64,000 bases of DNA from an uncultured Gelidibacter sp. (GCF_947500795.1 NZ_CANMTE010000005.1:180591-244590); one strand, 5' to 3'; shown: positions 53,437 through 63,674, numbered from the stretch's first letter. Notes: generated from the letters alone by a model not told the origin. Translations and numbers: made by a program.

Positions 53437-54846
53437 ATGAAAAAAATAACAAAATTAGGAGTCTTGTTGTTCGCAGGTGCCCTAACCTTTACAGGGTGTG
53501 CAGATAGATTCTTGGACGAACCAGCTCCAACAGAAGCCGTTTCAGAATCAGTAATTTTTGGTTCTCGTACAGGTGTTGAAGCTTACATTTCGGGAATTCA
53601 AAGAAGAGCTCGTGCACAATTTACAGCTACTGATGCTGGTGGTGTGAACTCACTTTATTTTGCAAGAACAATTAAAGGAAATGATTTTATCCATGCAACT
53701 TCATGGTGGAGCTTTGATTATGCAAATGACAATAGAGAGCCTACCTATAGAAGAACTGTATTTACATGGCAGTTTCCTTACTATATGATTAATCAAACCA
53801 ACACGCTTATTAATGGTGTAGAGGCTTCTGACTTATCAGAGATTGATAAAGCTGAATTATCTGCTCAAGGTAAAGCGTTGCGTGCATTCTATTATTTTCA
53901 ATTGGCACAAGAGTTTCAGTTAACTTATGCTAAAGATCCTGATGCTCCTGCACCTCCAATCTATACTGATTTATCTCTAACAGGTAACCCAATGTCTACT
54001 TTAAGAGAAATGTATAAATTGATTGTTGACGATTTAACTTTTGCTGTAGCTAACCTTGATAATTCAAGATTAGGTAAATCTTATGTGAACGCTCAAGTTG
54101 CAAACGGTTTATTGGCTCGTGTATATTTAGTAATGGAAAATTGGGAAGGTGCTGAATTGGCGGCTCATAATGCATACGGTGGTGATGTAAATGCTGCATT
54201 GGCTCCTAATGCTTACAAAGATGGTTTTGGTGACATCAATAATCCAGAATGGATTTGGGGTCTTCCACAATCTGATGACCAATCAAACTACTATTACAAT
54301 GCGCCTTCTGCCTTTGTTGATTTAGTTAACCCAGCGTATAACAACGTATTTGTTAACTCTAACTTCTCTGATACATTCTCAGAAACTGACGCTCGTAACA
54401 CATTCTTTAATACAGGATATTCTGGATTCCGTTCAGTTGGTACAAGTAAATTTACCTTCGCTTTTGATAGTGATATCGTAGTAATGAGAACTCCAGAGAT
54501 GATCCTTATGGAAGCTGAAGCAAAATTCCGTCAAGGAGATCAGTTAGGAGCTCATGAGTTACTTTATGCACTTCAATTAAACAGAGATCCACAAGCTGTT
54601 AAAAGTACAAACAGTGGTGCTGCTTTAGAAGAAGAGATTCTTTTGGAAAGAAGAAAAGAAATGTATGGTGAATTTGGTGTTGAATGGTTTGATGCAAGAA
54701 GATTGCAAAGAGGTATTCAAAGAACTCCAAACCATAGAATCGTTATGGACTTAGCGCCAAATGATAAAGCATTCTATTTGAAAATTCCTCAAAGAGAAAT
54801 CGATGCTAATGATAATATCGATGATTCTGTTAACGCAAACAGATAA
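53437..54846 (+). CDS. SusD/RagB-family substrate-binding lipoprotein
   Basis: The surface lipoprotein partner of the preceding SusC. The 469-residue protein has the lipobox TGC (about 18-20), a TPR-rich SusD core and the typical C-terminal segment LLERRKEMYGEFGVEWFDARRL (about 405-426) followed by a NDNIDDSVNANR end. It starts 12 bases after susC. A terminator follows. Confidence 0.93.
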   Translation: MKKITKLGVLLFAGALTFTGCADRFLDEPAPTEAVSESVIFGSRTGVEAYISGIQRRARAQFTATDAGGVNSLYFARTIKGNDFIHATSWWSFDYANDNREPTYRRTVFTWQFPYYMINQTNTLINGVEASDLSEIDKAELSAQGKALRAFYYFQLAQEFQLTYAKDPDAPAPPIYTDLSLTGNPMSTLREMYKLIVDDLTFAVANLDNSRLGKSYVNAQVANGLLARVYLVMENWEGAELAAHNAYGGDVNAALAPNAYKDGFGDINNPEWIWGLPQSDDQSNYYYNAPSAFVDLVNPAYNNVFVNSNFSDTFSETDARNTFFNTGYSGFRSVGTSKFTFAFDSDIVVMRTPEMILMEAEAKFRQGDQLGAHELLYALQLNRDPQAVKSTNSGAALEEEILLERRKEMYGEFGVEWFDARRLQRGIQRTPNHRIVMDLAPNDKAFYLKIPQREIDANDNIDDSVNANR

Positions 54847-54873
54847 TCTTTGTTAATCTTATTTATATTGAAG

Positions 54874-54904
54874 AGGCAACCTGAAAAGGTTGCCTTTTTT
54901 TTTT
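54874..54904 (+). terminator. Terminator after the first susCD pair
   Basis: AGGCAACC and GGTTGCCT pair around TGAAAA and are followed by about ten T. An almost identical hairpin follows the second pair. Confidence 0.88.
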
Positions 54905-55490
54905 AAAGCTCATTTTCAAAAGGTATGAGGTGTCCTTTTGTTGCACTCGTGGGTGTGTGGTTATAATAGTGCCTTGGGTTATTTAATGGATAGCTGAAAT
55001 AAACCTTAACCGATCTAACGTAGGGAAGAAATTTGTAATCTAATTTAAAAGCAATACTTAGTTGAATATATGAGAAAGTTATCCTTCAATGATAAAGTGT
55101 ACGATAATCATACATTATAATGACAAAAGCGGAGATCGAAATATCAATTACAGTATAGGGAAAATAGGCGCAAGGCCCCGCCATCCGTAGGATACCCCAA
55201 ATTGCGAATAATTCTAAATTTTAATAAAAAACGTATAAAGTCGTTAATTTATACCTAAAACCCATTATCCTTGCCCATCTTGGGTCAATATGCTCTCACA
55301 ATCGTAAAAAAAGTATCATACAATCAAGCGGTTATCTAGTGAAATTTGCAAGGTGTTAAAAAACATTAATTTTTATTACTTCGTAAGAAGATAGGAAGGG
55401 TATGCGTGAAGACTTCAGGTTTAGGGCTTTACGCTTGTATCTCGCGGTATCGCCCTGTTTTAAGCGTTAACATATTTTTAAAGGTTATAC
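54905..55490. other. Gap between the two susCD pairs
   Basis: About 590 bases with no supported ORF. It is less AT-rich than the gap before the first susC in places, for example GGCCCCGCCATCCG near 55175. I see no repeat or RNA gene in it. Confidence 0.55.
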
Positions 55491-55521
55491 TTGTTTTTTT
55501 ATAATATTATTATGATGTTTG
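55491..55521 (+). promoter_or_regulatory. Predicted promoter of the second susC
   Basis: TTG at 55491-55493, a 20-base spacer and GATGTTTG at 55514-55521, as in the first pair. The sequence from the -7 element through the signal peptide is almost the same as in the first susC. Confidence 0.6.
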
Positions 55522-55548
55522 CGCAAGACTAACTCAAATAATTGTTTT

Positions 55549-58536
55549 ATGAAATTAAAGTTAACATGGTTAATGACGCTTTTTATGGCGTTTGTGATGC
55601 AAATTTCTCTTGCACAAGAGAAATCTGTTTCAGGTACGGTGACATCTGTTTCAGATGGTTTGCCTTTACCTGGAGTGAATGTGCTTGTAAAAGGAACGAC
55701 TCGTGGAGTCCAAACTGATTTTGATGGTAATTATGCCATTAAAGTGAGTACTGGAGAAACATTAGTGTTCTCTTTTGTGAGTATGGTTAAAAAAGAAGTA
55801 GTTGTTGGTTCAAGCAACACTATCGATGTTACAATGCAAGAAGATATTGCTGCTCTTGATGAAGTAGTGGTAGTAGGTTATGGTACAAAGAGTACTGTAA
55901 ACGAAACAAGTTCTGCTTCTGTAGTAAGTGCTGATCAGATGGAGGATAGACCAATTGCAGGTGTGAATAACTTGTTGAAAGGTTTCTCTACTGGTGTTGT
56001 GGTAAATGCAGGTAGTGGACAACCAGGAGCTGGCTCTGTGGTTAGAATTCGTGGGATAAGTTCATTGAATGCTGGAACTGAACCGCTTTATGTTATTGAT
56101 GGTGTACCAGTAATTTCTGGTGATTACTCTCGACTTAACACAACTTCTGATGTCTTATCAAGTATCAATAGTAATGACATCGAGTCTATGACTGTATTGA
56201 AAGACGCTTCTGCAACTGCAATATACGGTGCAAGAGCTGCAAACGGTGTTATTCTAATCACTACAAAATCTGGTAAATCTGGAAGTCCTAGATTTGGTTT
56301 TAGTATAGAATCAGGCTTCAATGAAAAGGCTGTAGATGGACCAAGAAATTTAACAGCTGCTGAATGGGCTGAACTTGTTGATGAAGGTTTAGTAAATGCT
56401 TTAGGCTCCGCTTATGAGGGTTATACCAATGATAGATTGAATCCTAATGGAGTTGATACTAACTGGGGTGATGCCATTGAGCGTGGTACTGCAAACCAAC
56501 AACAAGTAAATTTCTCTGTTTCAGGAGGTACTGATAAATTAAGATATTTTTCTTCTTTAGGTTTCTTCGATCAGGAGAGTATAGTAAGAAACTCTATGTT
56601 TAACAGAACATCTGGTAGATTAAAAGTTACTTATAAATTAAGTGATAAAATTACAATTGGTCAAAATATCAATGCAGGTTTTACAAACTTGAAAACACTA
56701 TCATCTGGTGGTGGATTTGCTAACCCAATGTTAGCTAAGTATTTTGCAAGACCTTCTGACCCTGTTCGTAATGAAGACGGTACATTCTATATTGGGCCTG
56801 CTGGTAACCCAAGAATGTCAAATGGTTTATTTAACGTGCCTATGTTGTTAGAAAATAATTTTAACAAAGCACGTACATTGAAATTAACAGGTATTACAGA
56901 CTTCTCTTATGATATTACTGAAAACTTGAACTTTAGCTCAAGATTGTCTTTAGACAACACAATGATTGAGGAAGATTCTTACCAAAATCCATTACATGGA
57001 GATGGTTTCACTCCAAAAGGTAGAGCTTACGCATATGACACTCGAGTGTTTGATTATGTGTTCCAAAACTCTTTAAACTATGATTTTAACTTAGGAGATA
57101 AAAACAACTTTAGTGTATTATTAGTACAAGAAGCTCAGAAAAATCATTACCGAAATGTATCTGCTTCTTCAGAAGGATATGGTAAAGGTGGATTTTATAC
57201 AGTATCTGTAGGGTCTAATATTTTAGGTGCTGCTGGAACAAGAAGTCAATCTACTAATGCTGCTTATTTAGGTAGTTTGAGTTATAATTTTGACAATCAA
57301 TTGTTTTTAGATGCTACTTTTAGACGTGAAGGGAATTCTAACTTCGCTGAAGAGAACAAATGGGGTAACTTCTGGTCTGTTTCTGGAGCTTATGACGTTG
57401 CAAAAGGATTAGATTTCGATGCTTCTTCAGTAAATGAATTAAAAGTAAGAGTTTCATACGGTCAAGTAGGTAATGCATCTATCGGTTCTACTTCTAGTTT
57501 AGAATATTTCTCATTTGGTGGTGAGTACGGTGGACGTATTCCATTATTTGTTGGAGGTGTTGCAAACCCAGATTTAACTTGGGAGGTTAATAAGCCATTA
57601 AACTTTGGTCTTGATTTTGGATTATTCAACAATAGATTAACAGGTAGTTTTGATTATTTCATCAAAAAAACTGAAGATTTATTATATTCAATTCCATTGT
57701 CTCTTACAACAGGTCAAACTTCTAAGTTTGTTAACGCTGGATCACTCGAGAACAAAGGTTTCGAAATTGGTTTAGGAGGTAGAATATTTGATAATGACTT
57801 CAAATGGAATTCTCGTATTAACTTCTCTTTTGTAGAAAATGAATTAACTTCATTACTTCAAAATGATGTAATCTCTGGAACAAAAATATTAAGAGAAGGA
57901 GAAAGTATCAATACGTATTATATGAGAAAATGGGCTGGTGTAGATCCTGCTAACGGAGATCCGTTATGGTATATTAATGGAAAAGATGGTGCTACGACAA
58001 ATGTTTATTCCAAAGCGGAAAGAGCAACTCAAGGCAATTCCTTGCCTAATTACACAGGTGGTTTCATAAACAACTTCAGCTATAAAGGATTCTCAATTGA
58101 AACTATGCTTACGTTTGCTTTTGATTATAAAGTTTACGATGGTTGGGCGGCTTACTTACAAAGTGCAGGATCCTACACTCTTAGCTACCCTGGATATGCT
58201 AATAACTTAGATAGATGGCAAGAGCCTGGTGATGTTGCATTAAATCCTAAAAACGTTTACAATAACTCAAACCAAAACCAAGCTACATCTACTAGATTCT
58301 TATATGACGGAGATCACATCAGATTTAGTAACTTACAAATAGGATATGACTTTACAAAGGTTTTTCCATCATCAACATTTAGTTCTGTTTTACTATATTT
58401 AAGAGGTACAAACATAATTACTTACACGTTTGATGATTTATTAGAGCACGATCCTGAAACTAGAACTTCTGGTGTTACTGATTTAGATTTACCACCGCTT
58501 AAGAGTTATACAGTTGGTGTTAAAGTATCATTTTAA
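55549..58536 (+). CDS. SusC/RagA-family TonB-dependent outer-membrane transporter
   Basis: The second SusC transporter, 995 residues. Signal peptide, regulatory-like domain (about 25-105), the DEVVVVGYGT segment (about 107), plug (with VVRIRGISSLNAGTEPLYVIDG beginning near 165) and barrel are in order, ending VSF. The first 100 residues are close to those of the first SusC, then the two proteins differ widely, so they probably take different ligands. The ATG at 55549 is used by analogy with the first; an upstream TTG at 55519 falls in the 5' UTR. Confidence 0.95.
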   Translation: MKLKLTWLMTLFMAFVMQISLAQEKSVSGTVTSVSDGLPLPGVNVLVKGTTRGVQTDFDGNYAIKVSTGETLVFSFVSMVKKEVVVGSSNTIDVTMQEDIAALDEVVVVGYGTKSTVNETSSASVVSADQMEDRPIAGVNNLLKGFSTGVVVNAGSGQPGAGSVVRIRGISSLNAGTEPLYVIDGVPVISGDYSRLNTTSDVLSSINSNDIESMTVLKDASATAIYGARAANGVILITTKSGKSGSPRFGFSIESGFNEKAVDGPRNLTAAEWAELVDEGLVNALGSAYEGYTNDRLNPNGVDTNWGDAIERGTANQQQVNFSVSGGTDKLRYFSSLGFFDQESIVRNSMFNRTSGRLKVTYKLSDKITIGQNINAGFTNLKTLSSGGGFANPMLAKYFARPSDPVRNEDGTFYIGPAGNPRMSNGLFNVPMLLENNFNKARTLKLTGITDFSYDITENLNFSSRLSLDNTMIEEDSYQNPLHGDGFTPKGRAYAYDTRVFDYVFQNSLNYDFNLGDKNNFSVLLVQEAQKNHYRNVSASSEGYGKGGFYTVSVGSNILGAAGTRSQSTNAAYLGSLSYNFDNQLFLDATFRREGNSNFAEENKWGNFWSVSGAYDVAKGLDFDASSVNELKVRVSYGQVGNASIGSTSSLEYFSFGGEYGGRIPLFVGGVANPDLTWEVNKPLNFGLDFGLFNNRLTGSFDYFIKKTEDLLYSIPLSLTTGQTSKFVNAGSLENKGFEIGLGGRIFDNDFKWNSRINFSFVENELTSLLQNDVISGTKILREGESINTYYMRKWAGVDPANGDPLWYINGKDGATTNVYSKAERATQGNSLPNYTGGFINNFSYKGFSIETMLTFAFDYKVYDGWAAYLQSAGSYTLSYPGYANNLDRWQEPGDVALNPKNVYNNSNQNQATSTRFLYDGDHIRFSNLQIGYDFTKVFPSSTFSSVLLYLRGTNIITYTFDDLLEHDPETRTSGVTDLDLPPLKSYTVGVKVSF

Positions 58537-58548
58537 AAAATATAGAAA

Positions 58549-59928
58549 ATGAAAAATATATATAAAATTTTATTCGCAGGACTGTTCTTATTGACAGTAA
58601 CTGCATGTAGTAACGATTTCCTAGAGAATGAACAGTTCTCTACGACTCCACAAAATATTGAGAGTGTTGAGGATCTGAAAGCCTTGATGTCTGGAGCTAT
58701 GATAAGATCGAAAGATGTTACGTATTATGGCCGTGATATGATTGTATTTGGAACTGTAAGAGGAGATGTAGCATTTAGTGATGCTAACTCAGGACGTTTC
58801 AGAAGTCCCGCATATTATAATATGATCTCTACTGATGCTTATGCAGCAGACACATTCACTCAAATTTACAGAGTTATTGGTCAGTTAAATGTTATCATTA
58901 ATTCTACTTTTCAAAATGCATCTAGAGAAGCTGAGATTAAAAACATTAAAGGCCAAGCTTTAGTATGGAGAGCTAACGCTTATCTTGACTTATTAAAACT
59001 ATACGGTCAAGAGCATACAGGTGGAACTTTGGGTGTACCATTAATCTTAGAGTATAACACTGGTGCTGATAAACCTGCCCGTGCAACAGTTGCTGAAACG
59101 CATGCACAAATTACTGCGGATTTCGAAGCTGGTATTGCATTACTTGAAGAGAGTGGAACTTTAAAAGGTCCAAAAGATTTAATTAACTATTACTCAGCTA
59201 ATGGTTTAGCAGCAAGATATTACCTTTATAAAAACACACCTGAAAGTATTCAGTTAGCCTATGACCGCGCAAGTGTAGTTATTGGAAATACTGATTATAA
59301 GGTTGTTGGTGCTGATTTATATTTAAATTCTTTTAGTGAAAATCTAACTTCTCAAAATTCAATTTTTGAAATCGCTGTTGGTGATAAAGCTAGATTAGGT
59401 ACAAATTCACTTGCATATATTTATAAAAAGCAAGGGTATGGTGATATTAGACCTGTAGCAGATTTCGTTAATTCTTTTGATGCGGCAGATATTCGTAGTA
59501 AGGCGTTTACCGTTACTAACGGAAATAAGTATGTTAGTTCAAAATATCCTGATATGAGTGGTAATAATAGTATCAAATTCCTTCGTTTTGAAGAAGTTCT
59601 TTTAACAAGAGCTGAAGCTAACTTAATTTTAGGGATTGATCCAGTTGAAGCTGATAATGACGTAAATAGAGTCGTTACCAACAGAGGATTAGCTCCATTT
59701 GTAGGTGTTACATTGGCACAGGTTAGAGAACAAAGAAAAAAGGAATTGTTCTTTGAAGGTCAAACTTATTGGGATATGTTGAGACAAGGTTTAGACATCC
59801 CTCAATATGATCCTGCTGGAAATTTGGTAGATACTCACGTGTATGGTCAAGATCCTAAATTAATTTTCCCAATTCCACAAAGAGAATTGGATGTTAATAA
59901 AAACATTCAACCAAATCCTGGTTTTTAA
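58549..59928 (+). CDS. SusD/RagB-family substrate-binding lipoprotein
   Basis: Lipoprotein partner of the second SusC, 459 residues, with the lipobox TAC (about 18-20) and the SusD fold. The C-terminal part has FEEVLLTRAEANLILG (about 345-360), REQRKKELFFEGQTYWDMLRQ (about 393-413) and the usual NPGF end. It follows susC by 12 bases and is closed by a terminator. Confidence 0.93.
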   Translation: MKNIYKILFAGLFLLTVTACSNDFLENEQFSTTPQNIESVEDLKALMSGAMIRSKDVTYYGRDMIVFGTVRGDVAFSDANSGRFRSPAYYNMISTDAYAADTFTQIYRVIGQLNVIINSTFQNASREAEIKNIKGQALVWRANAYLDLLKLYGQEHTGGTLGVPLILEYNTGADKPARATVAETHAQITADFEAGIALLEESGTLKGPKDLINYYSANGLAARYYLYKNTPESIQLAYDRASVVIGNTDYKVVGADLYLNSFSENLTSQNSIFEIAVGDKARLGTNSLAYIYKKQGYGDIRPVADFVNSFDAADIRSKAFTVTNGNKYVSSKYPDMSGNNSIKFLRFEEVLLTRAEANLILGIDPVEADNDVNRVVTNRGLAPFVGVTLAQVREQRKKELFFEGQTYWDMLRQGLDIPQYDPAGNLVDTHVYGQDPKLIFPIPQRELDVNKNIQPNPGF

Positions 59929-59950
59929 TCAAGGATTTATTTAAATACTA

Positions 59951-59981
59951 AAGGCAACCTGAAAAGGTTGCTTTTTTTTTA
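59951..59981 (+). terminator. Terminator after the second susCD pair
   Basis: GGCAACC and GGTTGC(T) pair around TGAAAA, followed by T9. Stem and loop are almost the same as at 54874. Confidence 0.87.
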
Positions 59982-60316
59982 AAATTAAATTTTTTAATTA
60001 TTTTAATTTAAGATTGAACATGTAAATCTATTTTAAGGCCACTTCTTCTTCAACATTATTATTTCAATAATGTTGAACCCTAATCGATGTTATAATATGT
60101 TCTTTGTAATTTCTTTTATCGCTTTAACCCTATAATTGAATAAATTTTCTCCTATCAATTCTGTGACCTGCTAATAATATGTCGTATTTAATCAAGTCTA
60201 TATTTGTGGTAAAGATCATAAAGAGACAAGGTATATATGACACTAGTAAAGTTGTTACAAAAGAGTGTTAAACTTAATTAACGTAATAAGTTAAATATGA
60301 AAGTTTTATTTAATAA
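59982..60316. other. Gap before the SusD remnant
   Basis: About 335 AT-rich bases without an ORF. A full susC would be expected ahead of a susD; none is here. Confidence 0.55.
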
Positions 60317-60823
60317 GCATCAAACAATTTTGAATTTGATTTAGGTTTTAGGGCAGGCGCAACTGATTATGATCCTGCAGTTGGAGGTCCAGTTTCAGTA
60401 ATTGGTAAACACGCTAACGGAGCATTACGTAACGTTGGTAAATATCCATCAACAGCACCTTATGAAGATAACGTGTCAGTTGTAAGATATGAGGAAGTAG
60501 TATTGTTATATGCTGAAGCATTATTAGAAACTGGTAACCCGGTAGATGCTTTACTATATTTAAACATGATTCCTACAAAACGTGGTGCTACTGCTTACTT
60601 AGCAGCTACTAAAGAAAATATTTTATTAGAGCGTAGAAAAGAATTGGCATTTGAAGGTTTCAGATTCCATGACTTAGCACGTACTAAAAAGGATATTCCT
60701 AATCCAGATCCAGTTTTAATTACTCATGGATTGGTACCTTACGGTAACTATAACTTTGCTTTACCTATTCCATCTGGTGAAGTAGATGTAAATGCTAATG
60801 TTGTACAGAACTTTGGTTTCTAA
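60317..60823 (+). pseudogene. 3' remnant of a third susD
   Basis: An open frame of 168 codons that starts directly after two stop codons (TAATAA, 60311-60316) and matches only the C-terminal third of a SusD protein: VRYEEVVLLYAEALLETGN, LLERRKELAFEGFRFHDLAR and the VVQNFGF end. Coding resemblance begins at ASNNFEFDLGFRAG with no start codon or signal peptide. The gene therefore lost about two thirds of its 5' part together with its susC. A GTG at 60473 could start a short peptide but is more likely incidental. Confidence 0.85.
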
Positions 60824-60844
60824 TCAATATTTTTAAATAATCTT

Positions 60845-60871
60845 AAAATCCGCCCCTTGGGCGGATTTTTT
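60845..60871 (+). terminator. Terminator after the SusD remnant
   Basis: AAATCCGCCC and GGGCGGATTT pair around a 3-base loop, followed by T-rich sequence. Its survival shows that the end of the third locus is intact. Confidence 0.82.
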
Positions 60872-61112
60872 GTTTTATAATAATTTCAACTAAGGCTAAA
60901 CTGCGAACTAATGTATGTAGGCATCTATTTTATTTGTTAATTGACCTATACGTGTATAAGAACTATGACAGATGTAAAGCAGATTTTCATTTTTTGAAAT
61001 ACGATTTTCGAGTAATAGGGATAATCTGTTCTTGTTATTTACTTTCATTATCTCCATAATATCGAAGCCAAATAGAAGTTATATTATTATTTTTGTCACT
61101 CAATAATTGATA

Positions 61113-63035
61113 ATGAATAAAGTTTTTTTCCTAGGGGTTCTATTACTTTCCAATATAACTGCCGTAGTTAGTCAAACCAACTTTTCTAGAGAAGGTCAGG
61201 GGAGAGACACCGTGCAGGCCTCACCAAAAGTCAAGGTGGCCAATATTGAAGATTATCTTATTATAGGAATCGATAGAGATACTACTTATGTAGATACGTC
61301 CCTCCACATTAAAAAAGATTACAAATTCAATTATCTGAGAAAGGATGATTTTGGATTATTGCCGTTTTCAAACTTGGGGCAAACCTATTCCAGTCTTACC
61401 CACGATTATAAATCTAAGCGATCAATGCCGTTATTTGGTGCGCGTGGCAAGCATTTCAATTATATGGAAATTGAAGATATTAGCTACTATCATGTGCCAA
61501 CACCTTTAACAGAGTTGATGTATAAAACTGCATTTCAGCAAGGGCAACTCTTAGATGCTTTCTTTACGGTGAATGTTTCCAAACAATTTAACTTCTCGAT
61601 AGCTTATAAAGGGCTGCGTTCTTTGGGTAAGTACCAAAACATATTAACCAGTACCGGTAATTTCCGATTCACCAGTAATTATATCACGAAGAACCATAAA
61701 TATCAAGCGCGAGCACATATCGTTATGCAAGATATTTTTAATGAGGAAAATGGTGGATTGACCGATGAAGACGTCGAAAACTTCAAATCTGGCGATCCTG
61801 AATTTATTGATAGATCTGTTTTTGCTCCAAATTTTGAAGATGCTGAAAATAATCTCGAAGGCAAACGCTTCTTTTTAGACCATCAATACAATCTCCTAAA
61901 ACCGTCTGATAGCGTATCCAATAGTTTGAGCGTGGGTCAGGTCATTTCCTTTGAAGATAAATACTATCAATTCACCCAAGAGGCACGCAATGATTTTTTC
62001 GGCCCCGCATTTTTAAGCAATTCCATAAATGATAAGGTAAAACTAGAAGAGTTCTCTAATCGATTTTTCGTTCAGTACCAAAACAAAACCCTCGGACAAT
62101 TGCAATTCAATGCCGATTACAACAACTACAATTATGGTTATGATGCCGTAACCGTTATTGACGGCAACCAAATAGCCAACCGATTAAAGGGAAGTGTGTT
62201 CGGAATTGGCGGGAGTTATAAAAATACAATTGGCGGCTTTCGTTTAAATGGTGATTTTGGATTAAATATTTCTGGTGATTTTAATGGAAACTATTTAGAT
62301 CTAAATGCTTCTTATCAACTGAGTGAGGATTTTAATGTATTGGCACGTTTGAACACCAGTTCTAAACAAGCTAATTATAATATGTTACTGCATCAAAGTG
62401 ATTATCTAAATTACAATTGGGACAATAGTGATGCATTTAAAAATGTGCAAACCCAGAATTTAGCTTTTAAAGTGGTTTCGGACCGTATCGCTACGGCGGG
62501 AATTGAATTTTCTACCATTACTAATTACACCTATTTTGGAAAGGATAGTAATAATAGTGTAAAGCCGATGCAAGCTGATCAAACTTTGAAGTATTTAAAG
62601 ATTGATCTTTCCAAGGAAATCCAGTTTGGGAAGTTCGCTTTAGATAATACCATACTATATCAAAATGTGCTAGATGGCGAAGGCGTATTGAACGTTCCAC
62701 AAATTGTGACGCGTAACACGCTTTATTTTTCTGATCACTTATTTAAAAAGGCACTCTTTTTGCAAACGGGAATCACGCTCAACTATTTTACGGACTATAG
62801 CATGGATGCTTATGATCCGTTGTTGGCTGAATTCTATACCCAAAACCAAACCAGTATTGGTAATTTCCCAAGGTTGGACTTTTTTGTCAATGCCAAAATA
62901 AGACAGACACGCATTTTTGTAAAAGCGGAACATTTCAATTCATCATTTACAGGATATAATTTCTTTTCCGCACCCAACAATCCGTACAGAGATTTCACCA
63001 TCCGTTTCGGATTGGTTTGGAATTTCTTCCTGTAA
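61113..63035 (+). CDS. Putative porin (Bacteroidota family)
   Basis: A 640-residue outer-membrane protein of the Bacteroidota putative-porin family, with a signal peptide (cleavage near VVSQ, about 20), an N-terminal part containing FGLLPFSNLGQTYSSLTHDY (about 75-94) and a beta-rich remainder ending in an aromatic-containing strand (LVWNFFL). Solute and pore properties are unknown. The ATG at 61113 is preferred to a TTG at 61107. The 289-base gap upstream has only the SusD-remnant terminator. Confidence 0.82.
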   Translation: MNKVFFLGVLLLSNITAVVSQTNFSREGQGRDTVQASPKVKVANIEDYLIIGIDRDTTYVDTSLHIKKDYKFNYLRKDDFGLLPFSNLGQTYSSLTHDYKSKRSMPLFGARGKHFNYMEIEDISYYHVPTPLTELMYKTAFQQGQLLDAFFTVNVSKQFNFSIAYKGLRSLGKYQNILTSTGNFRFTSNYITKNHKYQARAHIVMQDIFNEENGGLTDEDVENFKSGDPEFIDRSVFAPNFEDAENNLEGKRFFLDHQYNLLKPSDSVSNSLSVGQVISFEDKYYQFTQEARNDFFGPAFLSNSINDKVKLEEFSNRFFVQYQNKTLGQLQFNADYNNYNYGYDAVTVIDGNQIANRLKGSVFGIGGSYKNTIGGFRLNGDFGLNISGDFNGNYLDLNASYQLSEDFNVLARLNTSSKQANYNMLLHQSDYLNYNWDNSDAFKNVQTQNLAFKVVSDRIATAGIEFSTITNYTYFGKDSNNSVKPMQADQTLKYLKIDLSKEIQFGKFALDNTILYQNVLDGEGVLNVPQIVTRNTLYFSDHLFKKALFLQTGITLNYFTDYSMDAYDPLLAEFYTQNQTSIGNFPRLDFFVNAKIRQTRIFVKAEHFNSSFTGYNFFSAPNNPYRDFTIRFGLVWNFFL

Positions 63036-63460
63036 CCGATACCTTATATATATATGTAGGATGTATTTGGGTGTTGTTGGTGTGAAAACACATTTGTCAT
63101 AGGTTCATTTTCGAATAAGCTGATCGTTATTTCAATTATCCGAGTACGGATGCCGATGACAAAATACTTACTTCTATAATAGATGTTAGAGATGTCCACT
63201 ATATTGCCTCTATCCAATCCGCAATTCGTTTTGCTGAAGATGACTAGTAGTATTCGCTACAATATATAGGGCCAATTGCTCCCTCAGATCTCCACCCGAA
63301 AGCTTCTTATGAGATCGTATGACAACGCTATTTACATCCGATGCTCATTCTGGGTTCCATGGCCAATATAATTTTAGTCAAGAATGATTGCGTCATGTAT
63401 CTGATATACGATATATATAAAGGTGTAGTTGTTTAAAGTAATACTGTCCATTTCAATAAT
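63036..63460. other. Gap after the porin with a short decayed frame
   Basis: No terminator or RNA gene is visible. From 63119 to 63247 an open frame without a start codon reads ADRYFNYPSTDADDK and ends FAEDD-stop; its composition looks protein-like but I cannot name it. The rest is unremarkable. Confidence 0.45.
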
Positions 63461-63464
63461 TATG

Positions 63465-63600
63465 GCGTTTGTATTGCCCAAGGGGGCAATCCACCGCGCT
63501 CTCGCCCCTCACTTTTGGCGGCCGCTGGGGCACCGCCAAAGAGTTCAGACAGGGGCTCCATCGCTAACGCGGGCATCGCGTAAATAATAGGTAAGGGAAG
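63465..63600. repeat. GC-rich block with two strong hairpins
   Basis: An abrupt GC-rich island in AT-rich surroundings. ATTGCCC (63473-63479) pairs with GGGCAAT (63484-63490) around 4 bases, and TTTGGCGG (63514-63521) pairs with CCGCCAAA (63533-63540) around 11 bases. A minus-strand frame through it is rich in Ala, Gly, Pro and Arg and has no family resemblance, so I do not call it a gene. The block may be a dispersed element. Confidence 0.6.
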
Positions 63601-63674
63601 TATGCAACTTTTTAGGTCTGTAAGTAATTCATTTTCAGCGCCAAGAAAAATAATCAAAAAAAGAGCAAAAATAG

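Noticed and set aside
60473..60823. A separate 116-residue gene starting at the GTG
   Set aside because: SusD-like coding sequence continues in frame for 52 codons upstream of the GTG, and the product lacks a signal peptide, so it is the end of a broken susD.
50299..60823. A polysaccharide utilisation locus
   Set aside because: SusCD pairs are present, but there is no glycoside hydrolase, lyase, sulfatase, sensor or sigma/anti-sigma gene nearby, so the substrate class cannot be inferred.
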